From contig CASGDA010000011.1 of the NCBI GenBank assembly GCA_949300145.1, forward strand, positions 30,537 to 94,536: a DNA stretch of 64,000 bases, in the 5' to 3' direction. The notes below the pieces were generated by a model. That model had not been told where the DNA came from, ran no database searches, and saw only the letters and a list, made by a program, of their open reading frames with translations. Position 1 is the first letter of the stretch, and the number at the start of each line of letters is the position of its first letter. This DNA is from an uncultured Treponema sp. GTDB taxonomy: Bacteria > Spirochaetota > Spirochaetia > Treponematales > Treponemataceae. A program made the position numbers and the translations under genes. Shown one piece after another: positions 17,243-25,962 of the stretch.

Positions 17243-18106
17243 ATGAACATTCTGGAAGCGTTTATACTGGGAATCATACAAGGAATTTCAGAATTCTTAC
17301 CGATTTCAAGTTCAGGGCATCTGAGCATCTTTTCAGAATTTATGGATCTCAGCAATGTACCGATACTTTTTGATATACTTCTGCACGTTGCCACTTTATT
17401 TTCGGTTTTGATTGTTTTCCGGAAAAAAATATCGGGGCTGATTGTCTCCCTATGCAAATTCATCTCATGGCACGCAGATAAAAAAGACAGGAAAACCGCC
17501 GGAACGGAAGGGGACGCCGGAACACAGGAAATTCCGGACGAAAACGTGGTGAATGACGTGCGCACGATTCTTGCCCTCATCACGGCGACGCTGGCCACAG
17601 GAATAACGGGATTCATTCTGAAAGACTACGCTGAAACCCTGAAACCCGTTTTTATCTCCGTTCTGTTTATAATAACCGGCATCCTTCTGGTTTTATCCGA
17701 AAGAATAAAACATAAAAACCCCACGGAAACCGTGAACTACAGACAGGCTCTGGTAATCGGCCTCGCGCAGGGAATCGGGGTTCTTCCCGGCTTGTCCCGT
17801 TCCGGTGTAACGATTTCCGCAGCCCTTTGTTCCGGGGTCAAACGAACCTCCGCCGGGGAATTCTCCTTTTTGCTGTCAATTCCGGCGATAGTCGCCGCCT
17901 TTATTTTTGAGGTGAAAGATGCCGATACTTTAATGGGAACCGTCCCGCTGTCGTCCCTGGCAGCCGGCATGGTTTCGGCTTTTACAGCGGGACTTCTTTC
18001 ACTGAAATTCCTGCTGCACTTGATTAAACGCGGAAAACTCAGCTGGTTCGCCTGTTATTTGATACCCGCCGGACTTATCCTGACCGTGTATTTCATGTTT
18101 CAATAA
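17243..18106 (+). CDS. uppP: Undecaprenyl-diphosphatase UppP
   Basis: 287 residues from ATG 17243, preceded by GGGAGGAG; the four codons upstream are the ribosome site itself. BacA/UppP family marks are GIIQGISEFLPISSSGHL near the N-terminus and GLAQGIGVLPGLSRSGVTIS near residue 180, holding the catalytic Glu and Arg. It is an inner-membrane enzyme that recycles undecaprenyl phosphate for wall and lipid-linked sugar synthesis and gives bacitracin tolerance. A charged loop (about 75-105) separates membrane segments. It lies 78 nt after the transglycosylase and 66 nt before ftsK. Confidence 0.95.
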   Translation: MNILEAFILGIIQGISEFLPISSSGHLSIFSEFMDLSNVPILFDILLHVATLFSVLIVFRKKISGLIVSLCKFISWHADKKDRKTAGTEGDAGTQEIPDENVVNDVRTILALITATLATGITGFILKDYAETLKPVFISVLFIITGILLVLSERIKHKNPTETVNYRQALVIGLAQGIGVLPGLSRSGVTISAALCSGVKRTSAGEFSFLLSIPAIVAAFIFEVKDADTLMGTVPLSSLAAGMVSAFTAGLLSLKFLLHLIKRGKLSWFACYLIPAGLILTVYFMFQ

Positions 18107-18172
18107 CCTGCAGTTACATAACGCCGGGTGGAACAGAAAAACAATTTTCCGCATAACTTTCTGGAGATTTTG

Positions 18173-20725
18173 ATGGCTGTTTTTTCTTCAAACAAAAGAT
18201 TCAACGGTGCAGCTGCCGTTTATATTTTCGCCTCGCTGCTGGTCATAGCGGCGGCGTTTCTGACTTACTCCCTGCTGCTCACGGTGTTAACCTACGGAAA
18301 TGCGGACAACATTGTGGCCCGCCCCGGCCGCTTCCTGTTTTCCGTTTACGGATTTTCCTCCTTTTTGATACCGGTATATCTGTTTGCCTGCGCCGTCATC
18401 CTGCTCATACCGGGATTGAATTTCCGTTCATGCTTTTTGCTGTCCACTTCCATAATCCCCTTTTTCACAGCCTACGGGGGAGAGCTTCTCATAAGGAAAA
18501 CCTCGTCGATAACGGGAGCCGCCCTGCTGTCGAATATTATTTTCACAGGGCTCCTGATCTCCGTCGTTCTCGCGGTAATCACGGAGTATCTCCTGCTTTA
18601 TCATGCGGCCCTGATCATCGAGAAAAAAATTTCCTCCCTGCACTTTCAGTCCCCCCTGAAAACTCTGAAAACCCTGAAAAAAGGAAAAGGGGTTCTCCCC
18701 CGGAAACAAAAAACACTTTCCGCCGCGAAACCCGCCGCGCAGAAAACCGCCGGAGAGCAGCCCCGCCCGGAGAATACCGGCAGCCGTATAACCGGAGGAC
18801 AGGACGGAAGCATTCCTGAAAAGGATATGCAGGAATTCCCGGACAGAAGCGTTGAAGAACCATGGCAGCCGGCAGGAGGAATAATCCCGGAGGCGGAAAA
18901 TCCGCTCCAAGACAGAGACGCAGAAAGCGGTATGCAGGTGCAGGACAGCCCGGAATCCATGGAAATACAGGAAACTTCCTTCCCGGTTCCGGAAGCTTTT
19001 CAGGATGCGGAAGAAGAAGAAACAGTGCCAGAAGAAACGGAAACCGGTGTTTTTGAAGACCTTGAAGACCCGGACACTGAGGATTCAGAACCGGAAGAAT
19101 ATTCCGCGGATACCGAAATACCCCCGGGATTATTCGACGGCTACATCGCCGGAAATTTCTCCATTATAGACACGGAAAACCGGGATGAAGAGAGCGCCGC
19201 GGAACCCGGAACGCAGGCGCAGGCCATTCCTGAAAATCCGGCGGATATCCCGGTAAAACATGAAGGAAATCCCCCGGTTAAAAAATCCGGCAGGCTCAGA
19301 TATCAAATCGACAGCGGTATATTGAACACATATCCGGACGGAGAATATTGGGTCATTGATGAACACACCCACCGTTCTGCGGCGGCGTTAAAAGAAACAT
19401 TGAACGAATTCAATATCCAGGCGGACGTAACGGGCATCAGGAAAGGCCCCGTCATAACAATGTTTGAAATTCTCCCGGCTCCCGGAGTCAAGCTTTCAAG
19501 GATTGTCGGGCTGCAGGACAACATCGCATTGCGGCTGGCGGCCTCCAGCGTCCGTATAGTGGCCCCCATTCCCGGCAAGCACGCCGTCGGAATAGAAGTG
19601 CCGAACGACAAACGCTCCATTGTCAGTTTCAAGGAACTGATTGAAACCGACAACCCTTCCTCAAAAAAAATGGGAATCCCTGTCATGCTCGGCAAGGACA
19701 TAACCGGAGAAGCCCAGATTATAGACTTAACCGCCATGCCTCATCTGCTGATAGCCGGTTCGACCGGTTCGGGTAAATCCGTATGCGTCAACTCCATCAT
19801 TCTCTCGATTTTATACCGGAAAGCCCCTGACGAGGTGAAACTCATTCTGATAGACCCCAAGGTTGTGGAATTAAAGCTCTACAATGACATCGGGCACCTG
19901 CTTTCCCCCGTCATAACAGAGCCGAAAAAAGCTTTTCAAGCCCTCCAGTACAGCCTATGCGAAATGGAACGCCGTTATGCGGTTCTGGACGGAATGGGGG
20001 TCAGAAACATAAAGGAATACAACAAGCGTATACAGGAGCGGAACATAGCCGCGGAAAAACTGCCGTATATTGTCATCATAATCGACGAATTCGCGGATTT
20101 GATGGCGACCACAGGGAAAGAGCTTGAATCCACGGTGGCCCGTCTTGCGGCCATGAGCCGGGCGGTAGGCATCCACCTTGTACTCGCAACCCAGAGGCCT
20201 TCAATCGACGTGATAACAGGCCTGATCAAAGCCAACATCCCCAGCCGCATCGCCTTCATGGTCGCATCGAAAATGGACAGCCGGATTATCATCGATCAGG
20301 TCGGAGCCGAAAAATTACTCGGCAGGGGGGATATGCTCTATTCAAGCGTAACGGATCCGTTCCCCGTGAGGATTCAGGGGGCCTTTGTCTCGGACGAAGA
20401 AGTTGAAAGGGTTGTGGAACAGGTGAAAACCTTCGGCGAGCCGGAATACATAGACGATGAAATATTCGTCGATGATGACGACGACGCATCCCTTGAGGAT
20501 TCTTTCTTCTCCGAAGGGGAAGACCCTCTCTACGAAAAGGCCCTTGATATTGTGCTTGCGGCCGGAAAAGCCTCCGCGTCATACATACAACGGAGACTCA
20601 AAATCGGATACAACCGGGCCGCACGCCTGGTGGAAGAAATGGAGATGAGGGGAATTGTAGGCCCGGCCAACGGTTCAAAACCGAGGGAAGTCATCCATAT
20701 CCCGGAAAGACAGACCTCCGGTTGA
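18173..20725 (+). CDS. ftsK: DNA translocase FtsK/SpoIIIE
   Basis: 850 residues from ATG 18173, which has GGAG 6 nt upstream. An in-frame GTG at 18128 lacks a ribosome site. Four membrane segments (about 10-150) are followed by a long acidic Glu/Pro-rich linker (about 190-375) and the motor: DIQADVTGIRKGPVITMFE, Walker A IAGSTGSGKSVC (about 526-537), Walker B IIIDEFADLM, ATQRPS. The C-terminal winged-helix gamma domain (LDIVLAAGKASASYIQRRL) normally reads KOPS sites. It pumps chromosomal DNA at the division septum. It sits in a cell-wall gene run. Confidence 0.95.
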   Translation: MAVFSSNKRFNGAAAVYIFASLLVIAAAFLTYSLLLTVLTYGNADNIVARPGRFLFSVYGFSSFLIPVYLFACAVILLIPGLNFRSCFLLSTSIIPFFTAYGGELLIRKTSSITGAALLSNIIFTGLLISVVLAVITEYLLLYHAALIIEKKISSLHFQSPLKTLKTLKKGKGVLPRKQKTLSAAKPAAQKTAGEQPRPENTGSRITGGQDGSIPEKDMQEFPDRSVEEPWQPAGGIIPEAENPLQDRDAESGMQVQDSPESMEIQETSFPVPEAFQDAEEEETVPEETETGVFEDLEDPDTEDSEPEEYSADTEIPPGLFDGYIAGNFSIIDTENRDEESAAEPGTQAQAIPENPADIPVKHEGNPPVKKSGRLRYQIDSGILNTYPDGEYWVIDEHTHRSAAALKETLNEFNIQADVTGIRKGPVITMFEILPAPGVKLSRIVGLQDNIALRLAASSVRIVAPIPGKHAVGIEVPNDKRSIVSFKELIETDNPSSKKMGIPVMLGKDITGEAQIIDLTAMPHLLIAGSTGSGKSVCVNSIILSILYRKAPDEVKLILIDPKVVELKLYNDIGHLLSPVITEPKKAFQALQYSLCEMERRYAVLDGMGVRNIKEYNKRIQERNIAAEKLPYIVIIIDEFADLMATTGKELESTVARLAAMSRAVGIHLVLATQRPSIDVITGLIKANIPSRIAFMVASKMDSRIIIDQVGAEKLLGRGDMLYSSVTDPFPVRIQGAFVSDEEVERVVEQVKTFGEPEYIDDEIFVDDDDDASLEDSFFSEGEDPLYEKALDIVLAAGKASASYIQRRLKIGYNRAARLVEEMEMRGIVGPANGSKPREVIHIPERQTSG

Positions 20726-20749
20726 ATCAGGCATTAAGACATCGAGGCA

Positions 20750-21979
20750 TCAGATGAAGAACCTGATTTCCCTGTCGTTCCGCATCCCCATTTTCTGGGC
20801 GACAATGCAGGTTCCGAAAACGGCTGTCAGGGCATCAATAAAAGCGGCGGCGGAACAGATGAAAAAGGCCGCCGGCCGCAGAATCAAATAAGCGGCTTCA
20901 AAACCCCGTCCGTACATTGAACAGACCGCCGCCAGAAGGACATAGGCGCCGCCTGACGGGAAGGGAGCCAGAAAAAACGAAAACAGAATGCTGATGCCGA
21001 AAAGCCAGAGAATATCGCTGAAAGCTATTCCAAGGCTCGAATACGAATTCAAAATCACCACAAAACTGACAATAACAGTGAGGGCGCTTCCCGGTCTGGA
21101 AAAAATAGAAAACATCGGAGCCGATACTGAGGAAATACGGCGGCGGATACCAAGGCTTTCATTCACATGGCGGAGAATAACAGGCAGGGTCATGTTGGTG
21201 TCGCCGGAAAAGAAAGCCGCCAGTCCGGGAGCCAAAGAGGCGTACAAAATCCGGTAGGGATTCCTTATTCCGCAGATTAACCGGAGCAAAAGAGGATAAA
21301 GAATAACCCCGATAACTAAAATGTTGATTAAAAGAATAACTATAAAATTCCCGAAAAAGCCGAAGGAATACATATCATGGTAAAGGGAAAACCAGTACAC
21401 GGAAACGGCTATCATTCCTATCGAAACAATATCAACAAAGAAACACATGATTGCATAAGAAACCCGTGAAAAAGAATCAAAGAAGGACAACATCGGTTTG
21501 GCAGCCATTTTGTCCGCGGCACACCCCGCGCCCAGAAACCCTGCAAAAATACACAAAGGAAGAATGAAAGCGCCGTCTACAAACACCTCAAAGGCGGAAG
21601 ACGGAAAAAGCTTGAGCAATCTTTCCAGAACTCCTATACTCTCCGCGTCACCGGTGCCTTCGATAAAAATAGGGATTCTTGCGGGCGTGTATATAAGTAT
21701 TCCTATAATACCCACTAAAGCGCAGACAGCTGTGGCCAGGATAATCACCGTCATGGTTCCCAATCCGGTTTTCAAAAGAGACCTGCTTTCACGCAACTCG
21801 TACACACCGATGGTAAAACTGAAAAACAAAACAGGGTATAAGGCATAACGGCCGAAATTCACGACAAAAGTTGAAATATACTTTACGGCATCAGACACAG
21901 CCTGGTTGTCAACCGGAAGAAAAAAAGAAAAAAGACATCCCACAAGGATTCCGATAAGATATTTTATCCAAATTTTCAT
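20750..21979 (-). CDS. Dicarboxylate/amino acid:cation symporter (SDF family)
   Basis: 409 residues, about eight or more hydrophobic segments, with the SDF/DAACS pattern: N-terminal YISTFVVNFGRYALYPVLFFSFTIGVYEL, the re-entrant region FFSGDTNMTLPVILRH, and SALTVIVSFVVILN. An inner-membrane Na+- or H+-coupled carrier for dicarboxylates or acidic amino acids; the substrate cannot be told. The usual serine-rich tip motif of GltP/GltS (SSSAATLP) is replaced by SGDTNMTLP, so specificity may differ. There is no ribosome site before the ATG, and a consensus promoter ends 6 nt upstream. Converges with ftsK, 24 nt away. Confidence 0.88.
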   Translation of the reverse strand: MKIWIKYLIGILVGCLFSFFLPVDNQAVSDAVKYISTFVVNFGRYALYPVLFFSFTIGVYELRESRSLLKTGLGTMTVIILATAVCALVGIIGILIYTPARIPIFIEGTGDAESIGVLERLLKLFPSSAFEVFVDGAFILPLCIFAGFLGAGCAADKMAAKPMLSFFDSFSRVSYAIMCFFVDIVSIGMIAVSVYWFSLYHDMYSFGFFGNFIVILLINILVIGVILYPLLLRLICGIRNPYRILYASLAPGLAAFFSGDTNMTLPVILRHVNESLGIRRRISSVSAPMFSIFSRPGSALTVIVSFVVILNSYSSLGIAFSDILWLFGISILFSFFLAPFPSGGAYVLLAAVCSMYGRGFEAAYLILRPAAFFICSAAAFIDALTAVFGTCIVAQKMGMRNDREIRFFI

Positions 21980-21985
21980 ATGAAC

Positions 21986-22014
21986 AGAATACCGAAGTAA
22001 TCATTAACAGTCAA
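21986..22014 (-). promoter_or_regulatory. Leaderless-type promoter of SDF symporter gene
   Basis: Minus strand: -35 TTGACT (22009-22014), 17-bp spacer, -10 TATTCT (21986-21991), then 6 nt to ATG 21979. Confidence 0.65.
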
Positions 22015-22112
22015 CGGAAACAAATTTTCCCGTTTTTGAAGGTCCTCGTCGGAAGGTCTTGCAAAAGTCGTTCTCTCTTATTAGAGTATAAATCAGGATA
22101 AAGAGTCTCGCC

Positions 22113-23714
22113 GTGGATTATAGCGACAGAACATCATCTGGGAATCTCAAAGGGAACGACCTATTCAATATCGAAAATTTCCTCTCCCTGGACAATATTT
22201 ATGACGCGATTGTAATTCTCGACAATGAAGGAAGAATTCTCAGACTGAATAAAAGGGGCCTCCAGCTTTTGGAGTATGAAGAAAACATGCTTGCCGGCAA
22301 AAGCACGGACTTCATCATCGAACAGCCGGATCTCAGGAAAATGAATCCGGTTGAATGGCTGGATTTGCATTCCTGGACGGAAAAGAAAACTTCCGTCCGG
22401 GCTCCTTCGCTGGACGCTTCCTTAAAAACCCGGAAAGAAGAGTTGATTCCCGTGGATTTAAAAATAGTCCGCGTCAACGGAACGGATTCAGGGCAGAGCG
22501 GCTACATCATTTCCGCAACGGATATGAGGATAACCCGGCAGCTGATGTCCGAAATATCGGAAAGGGAATTCACCATGAGGAAGCTTTCCGCCTCCGAAAG
22601 CAAATTCTCAAAACTTTTTCTATTCAATCCCACAGGAATCCTGATAACAGAATTGGGAAGCGGTGTCATAACAGACGTAAACCCTTCGGCGGAGGAAATA
22701 TTCGATATGCCGGAAATTTCCCTGCGGGGAAAGAAACTCGAGGACACAGGCCTTTCGCTGACCGACATGGATTTTGACACCTTGCACGAAAGGACCCAGA
22801 TGGAAGGAGGTATCTCCGAAACCAACGGGGAAATATTAACCGGCGAAAATTACGTGAAAAAAATCAGGCTTTCAACAACTTCCTTCAAGTTTGAATCTAC
22901 AGCACGCATGATTATCTCAATCTCGGATATCACCGAAAACGAAAAAATGCGGGACAAACTGCAGAGAAAAGAAAAGCTGGAATCAATCTGGAATATGGCC
23001 GGCAGCCTTGTCCACGATTTCAACAATGTGCTGGGCATTATCCTCGGATACACAAGCTGCCTGAAAACAGGGTTCTCATCAGTGTCCAAGGAAGAATCGG
23101 TCATGCAAATTGAAAAAGCCTGCCTGCGCGGGCGGGAATTGTCCCAGGAATTTATCTCCATTTCAAAGGGTTCGGTTCTTGAAATCCGGCCATGCAACGC
23201 CCTTGAAATCGTAAACAAAACCGTCCGTTTTTTTTCTTCGGTGAAAAAAGACTTGAATATAAAAATCTCGTCACCTGACAACTTATGGCAGATACTCGCG
23301 GACAAAAGCCAGATTATGCAGGTCATAGAAAATTTCCTTTCCAACGCGGAAGAAGCCATGGGACACAGAGGCGACGTGGAAATAACCCTGTCGAACATCG
23401 ATACATATAAATCCGAAGGAAAAAATGAAATAGAAAACCTTCCACCGCAGCTGGGGGAAATGGATGGCAGGGTCCGGGGCTATGTAAAAATAGCCGTCCG
23501 GGATTTCGGCTACGGAATACCCGAAGAAAACCTGGAAAAAATCTTTGACCCCTTTTTCACCACAAAACCGGGGGGACACGGTCTGGGGCTGGCGGGGGTT
23601 GACGCGATAATACAAAGGCATAAAGGAGCCGTCACCGGACGGAACGCGGAGGACGGAAAGGGCGCTGTTTTTTCTGTCTTTATTCCTGCAATACTTAAAG
23701 CAAATTCGTGTTGA
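22113..23714 (+). CDS. PAS-domain sensor histidine kinase (orphan)
   Basis: 533 residues from GTG 22113. No membrane segment, so probably cytoplasmic. Two PAS domains (about 25-140, YDAIVILDNEGRILRLNKRG; about 160-275, LFLFNPTGILITELGSG), then the phospho-acceptor box with His301 in LVHDFNNVLGIILGY. The kinase core has N-box NFLSNAEEAMG, G1 VRDFGYGIP and G2 GGHGLGLAGV. It should autophosphorylate in response to a signal sensed by PAS. No response-regulator gene lies beside it, and no receiver domain is attached, so the partner is elsewhere. The GTG start has only a weak AGGA upstream. Confidence 0.9.
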   Translation: MDYSDRTSSGNLKGNDLFNIENFLSLDNIYDAIVILDNEGRILRLNKRGLQLLEYEENMLAGKSTDFIIEQPDLRKMNPVEWLDLHSWTEKKTSVRAPSLDASLKTRKEELIPVDLKIVRVNGTDSGQSGYIISATDMRITRQLMSEISEREFTMRKLSASESKFSKLFLFNPTGILITELGSGVITDVNPSAEEIFDMPEISLRGKKLEDTGLSLTDMDFDTLHERTQMEGGISETNGEILTGENYVKKIRLSTTSFKFESTARMIISISDITENEKMRDKLQRKEKLESIWNMAGSLVHDFNNVLGIILGYTSCLKTGFSSVSKEESVMQIEKACLRGRELSQEFISISKGSVLEIRPCNALEIVNKTVRFFSSVKKDLNIKISSPDNLWQILADKSQIMQVIENFLSNAEEAMGHRGDVEITLSNIDTYKSEGKNEIENLPPQLGEMDGRVRGYVKIAVRDFGYGIPEENLEKIFDPFFTTKPGGHGLGLAGVDAIIQRHKGAVTGRNAEDGKGAVFSVFIPAILKANSC

Positions 23715-23739
23715 AAGTATGGACCCGACAGTATAAAAT
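23711..23739 (+). promoter_or_regulatory. Leaderless-type promoter of SDR-like gene
   Basis: -35 TTGAAA (23711-23716, overlapping the end of the kinase gene), 17-bp spacer, -10 TAAAAT (23734-23739), 6 nt to ATG 23746. Confidence 0.55.
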
Positions 23740-23745
23740 ACAGCT

Positions 23746-24423
23746 ATGAATGTTCTAATTGCGGATAACAGGGTTTCGATGGCGCCGCTCATTGCGGCAG
23801 AATTGCGGGCAAGGAATGTATCCGTAACCCTGGCCGCCCCGGAGAAAGCCTCGACCGCGACATCCGGTAAAAAAGACCAGAATGAAGGGGCTTCCAGACT
23901 AAACGAGGCGGCGTGGAATCCTTTATCCTGGCTGTCCTCCGAATCCCTTCTTTTTGAATCGGCGGAACAAGCCGGTCTGGACGCCCTTGTGCTGCTTTTC
24001 GACTTGAATGATTTCGCGGCAGGATTTGCGAAGCTTCCGCCTTCCGGAATATTCGAATCCTCTGTGATAGCTTTTCAGAATCTAATCGACGGGGCAATAA
24101 AAAAATTCTACAGGCAAAAGTCCGGGCGAATTGTTTTTATCCTCAGCAGCGCCGGAGAAGAGCATTTTGAAATCCCTCACCTTTCAGGAATCCAGCATAT
24201 AGCGGCGGCCGCGGCGGAGTCCGCATTCATCCGGTGCGCGGAAGAAACAGCGGCGTTTTTTTCAAAACACGAGGGAATTCCGCTGGATGCGGCCTTATTA
24301 AAGACGCCCTTTGAGCCTTCCTGGGCGGCTGATTACATCACGGACACAAAGACAGGAAGGAATTCCGGAAAATGGGTTTCACAGACAGGGAAACTGGGTT
24401 CTATTTTCCAACGCAAAATTTAG
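23746..24423 (+). CDS. SDR-like protein lacking catalytic residues, function unknown
   Basis: 225 residues. The overall pattern follows a short-chain dehydrogenase fold: N-terminal strand MNVLIADN, LDALVLLFDLNDF, SGRIVFILSSAGEE, and a helix where the active-site Tyr-x3-Lys would sit. That helix reads SGIQHIAAAAAESAF, with no Tyr or Lys. The nucleotide-binding glycine motif near the N-terminus is also missing. It may be a non-catalytic relative or a false resemblance. It overlaps the 3' end of mnmE by 23 bp on the opposite strand. No ribosome site; a promoter lies 6 nt before the ATG. Confidence 0.6.
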   Translation: MNVLIADNRVSMAPLIAAELRARNVSVTLAAPEKASTATSGKKDQNEGASRLNEAAWNPLSWLSSESLLFESAEQAGLDALVLLFDLNDFAAGFAKLPPSGIFESSVIAFQNLIDGAIKKFYRQKSGRIVFILSSAGEEHFEIPHLSGIQHIAAAAAESAFIRCAEETAAFFSKHEGIPLDAALLKTPFEPSWAADYITDTKTGRNSGKWVSQTGKLGSIFQRKI

Positions 24424-25855
24424 AGAAGACGGTATCAAGAACATCCGCTGAAACGGTCTCCCCGGTAATTTCTCCGATGGCGAACAGAGCGTCATCCAAA
24501 TCCTGAACCACTGCATCGAGGGGAAATCCGTTTTCGGCGTTGTCCAGCGCGGCCTGCAGATAAGACTCCACAGTTAACGCCGTTTCCTTCTGGCGCAGGC
24601 TTCCCAAGGCAGCCCCGGAAGCGGCGCCTTCCGTTTTCGCCAGAAGAGTTTCCGCCGCGGCTTTCACGAGAGCTTCAAGACCCGCCCCTGTTTTCGCGCT
24701 GACGGGGAAAACGCCGGCGACACCGGATTTTTTTTCATCAAGACCGAAAGAGGAAAACTGTTCCCGGAATTTTTCCGGCGGAAGGGAATTCTCCTTGTCG
24801 GTTTTATTCCATACAATAAACACAGGAATATTGTTTCCGCCGCCGTCCCGGAAAAATCCCGCGTCCTCTCCGGTAAAACCGGCGGAAGAATCAACCGTAT
24901 AAAAAACAATATCAGCGCGCTGCAAAAGCTCACGTGTCCTCGCAATACCTTCAGCTTCGATTTTATCCTCCGTTTCCCGGAGTCCGGCGGTGTCAAAAAG
25001 CCTCACAGGAATACCGGAAAAATCCGCCTCCGCCTCAATCCAGTCACGGGTTGTCCCGTGTATGTCCGAAACAATCGCGCGGTCTTCCTTCAAAAGGATA
25101 TTAAAGAGCTTTGACTTCCCCGCATTTGTAGCCCCTGCAAGGACAATTTCAGCCCCGCTCTGGTAAAGCTTTTCGGAAGACCAGGTCGAGGAAAGAAGCC
25201 TTAAAGATTCCAGCGCGCTTTCAACAAGGGAAGGATTAAAAGAACCCTTAACGGTTTCCTCATCCTCAGGATATTCTATTTCCACAGAAACAGCGGCGGC
25301 GGCCTCCAGAATTTTCGCACGGATTTCCGCAAAGGCGGCGGCGACACTTCCCGCCAGGCGCGCGGAAGCTTTTTTCCTTGCACGGGAGGTTTTCGCGGAA
25401 ATTATTTCATTGATTGCCTCCGCACGGGTTAAATCCGTTTTTCCGCCGGCAAAAGCCCTCAGAGAAAACTCCCCGCCTTCCGCCGGACGGAAACCGGCTT
25501 TCAGCAGGGAGGAATATACGGCAGTGACGACGGAGGGACCGCCGTGACAGATTATTTCAACGGCGTCTTCGCCGGTAAAACCGGAGGGCGCCCGGTAAAC
25601 AGCGGCCACGACTTCATCAACCGGCTCCCCTGAGCCGCATTCAAGAATCCAGCCGTGGACAAGGGAATGGGAAGGAGCGTTCAGCAAAGCTTCGGGCCGG
25701 GAGAAAATTCCGGAGACAATTTCAAGGGAACCTTTTCCGGAAGTCCTTACAATTCCGAGTGCGGCCGGCGCAAGAGCCGTTGCGATGGCGGCGATGGGAT
25801 CCGACATAACATTTCGCACCGCGTTGTTTATCTGATTTTTATCCTGAAGCATCAT
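24401..25855 (-). CDS. mnmE: tRNA modification GTPase MnmE
   Basis: 484 residues from ATG 25855. The N-terminal THF-binding domain begins DPIAAIATALAPAALGIVR and includes the CHGGPSVV segment. The G domain carries G1 GATNAGKSKLFN, G2 TTRDWIEA, G3 DTAGLRETED, and G4 NKTD; the C-terminus is FCVGK, the catalytic Cys motif. With MnmG it makes the cmnm5 modification at U34 of tRNAs. Two alternative starts exist: 25852 and 25807 (MSDPIAAIA). A TATAAT ends 7 nt before ATG 25855 and there is no ribosome site, so a leaderless start at 25855 or 25852 is favoured. A T-rich tract replaces a clear -35. Confidence 0.93.
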   Translation of the reverse strand: MMLQDKNQINNAVRNVMSDPIAAIATALAPAALGIVRTSGKGSLEIVSGIFSRPEALLNAPSHSLVHGWILECGSGEPVDEVVAAVYRAPSGFTGEDAVEIICHGGPSVVTAVYSSLLKAGFRPAEGGEFSLRAFAGGKTDLTRAEAINEIISAKTSRARKKASARLAGSVAAAFAEIRAKILEAAAAVSVEIEYPEDEETVKGSFNPSLVESALESLRLLSSTWSSEKLYQSGAEIVLAGATNAGKSKLFNILLKEDRAIVSDIHGTTRDWIEAEADFSGIPVRLFDTAGLRETEDKIEAEGIARTRELLQRADIVFYTVDSSAGFTGEDAGFFRDGGGNNIPVFIVWNKTDKENSLPPEKFREQFSSFGLDEKKSGVAGVFPVSAKTGAGLEALVKAAAETLLAKTEGAASGAALGSLRQKETALTVESYLQAALDNAENGFPLDAVVQDLDDALFAIGEITGETVSADVLDTVFSKFCVGK

Positions 25856-25862
25856 GGAAAGG

Positions 25863-25868
25863 ATTATA
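25863..25868 (-). promoter_or_regulatory. -10 element of mnmE
   Basis: TATAAT on the minus strand, 7 nt before ATG 25855. The upstream region is an 11-nt T-run without a recognisable -35 box. Confidence 0.45.
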
Positions 25869-25962
25869 ATGTTTTGAAAAAAAAAAATCAGGCCTTGCCG
25901 CCGTTTACATTTTGCTGGTAAATTTTCGGTTTCTATCTTATAATAGGGCAAAGGAGTATAAT

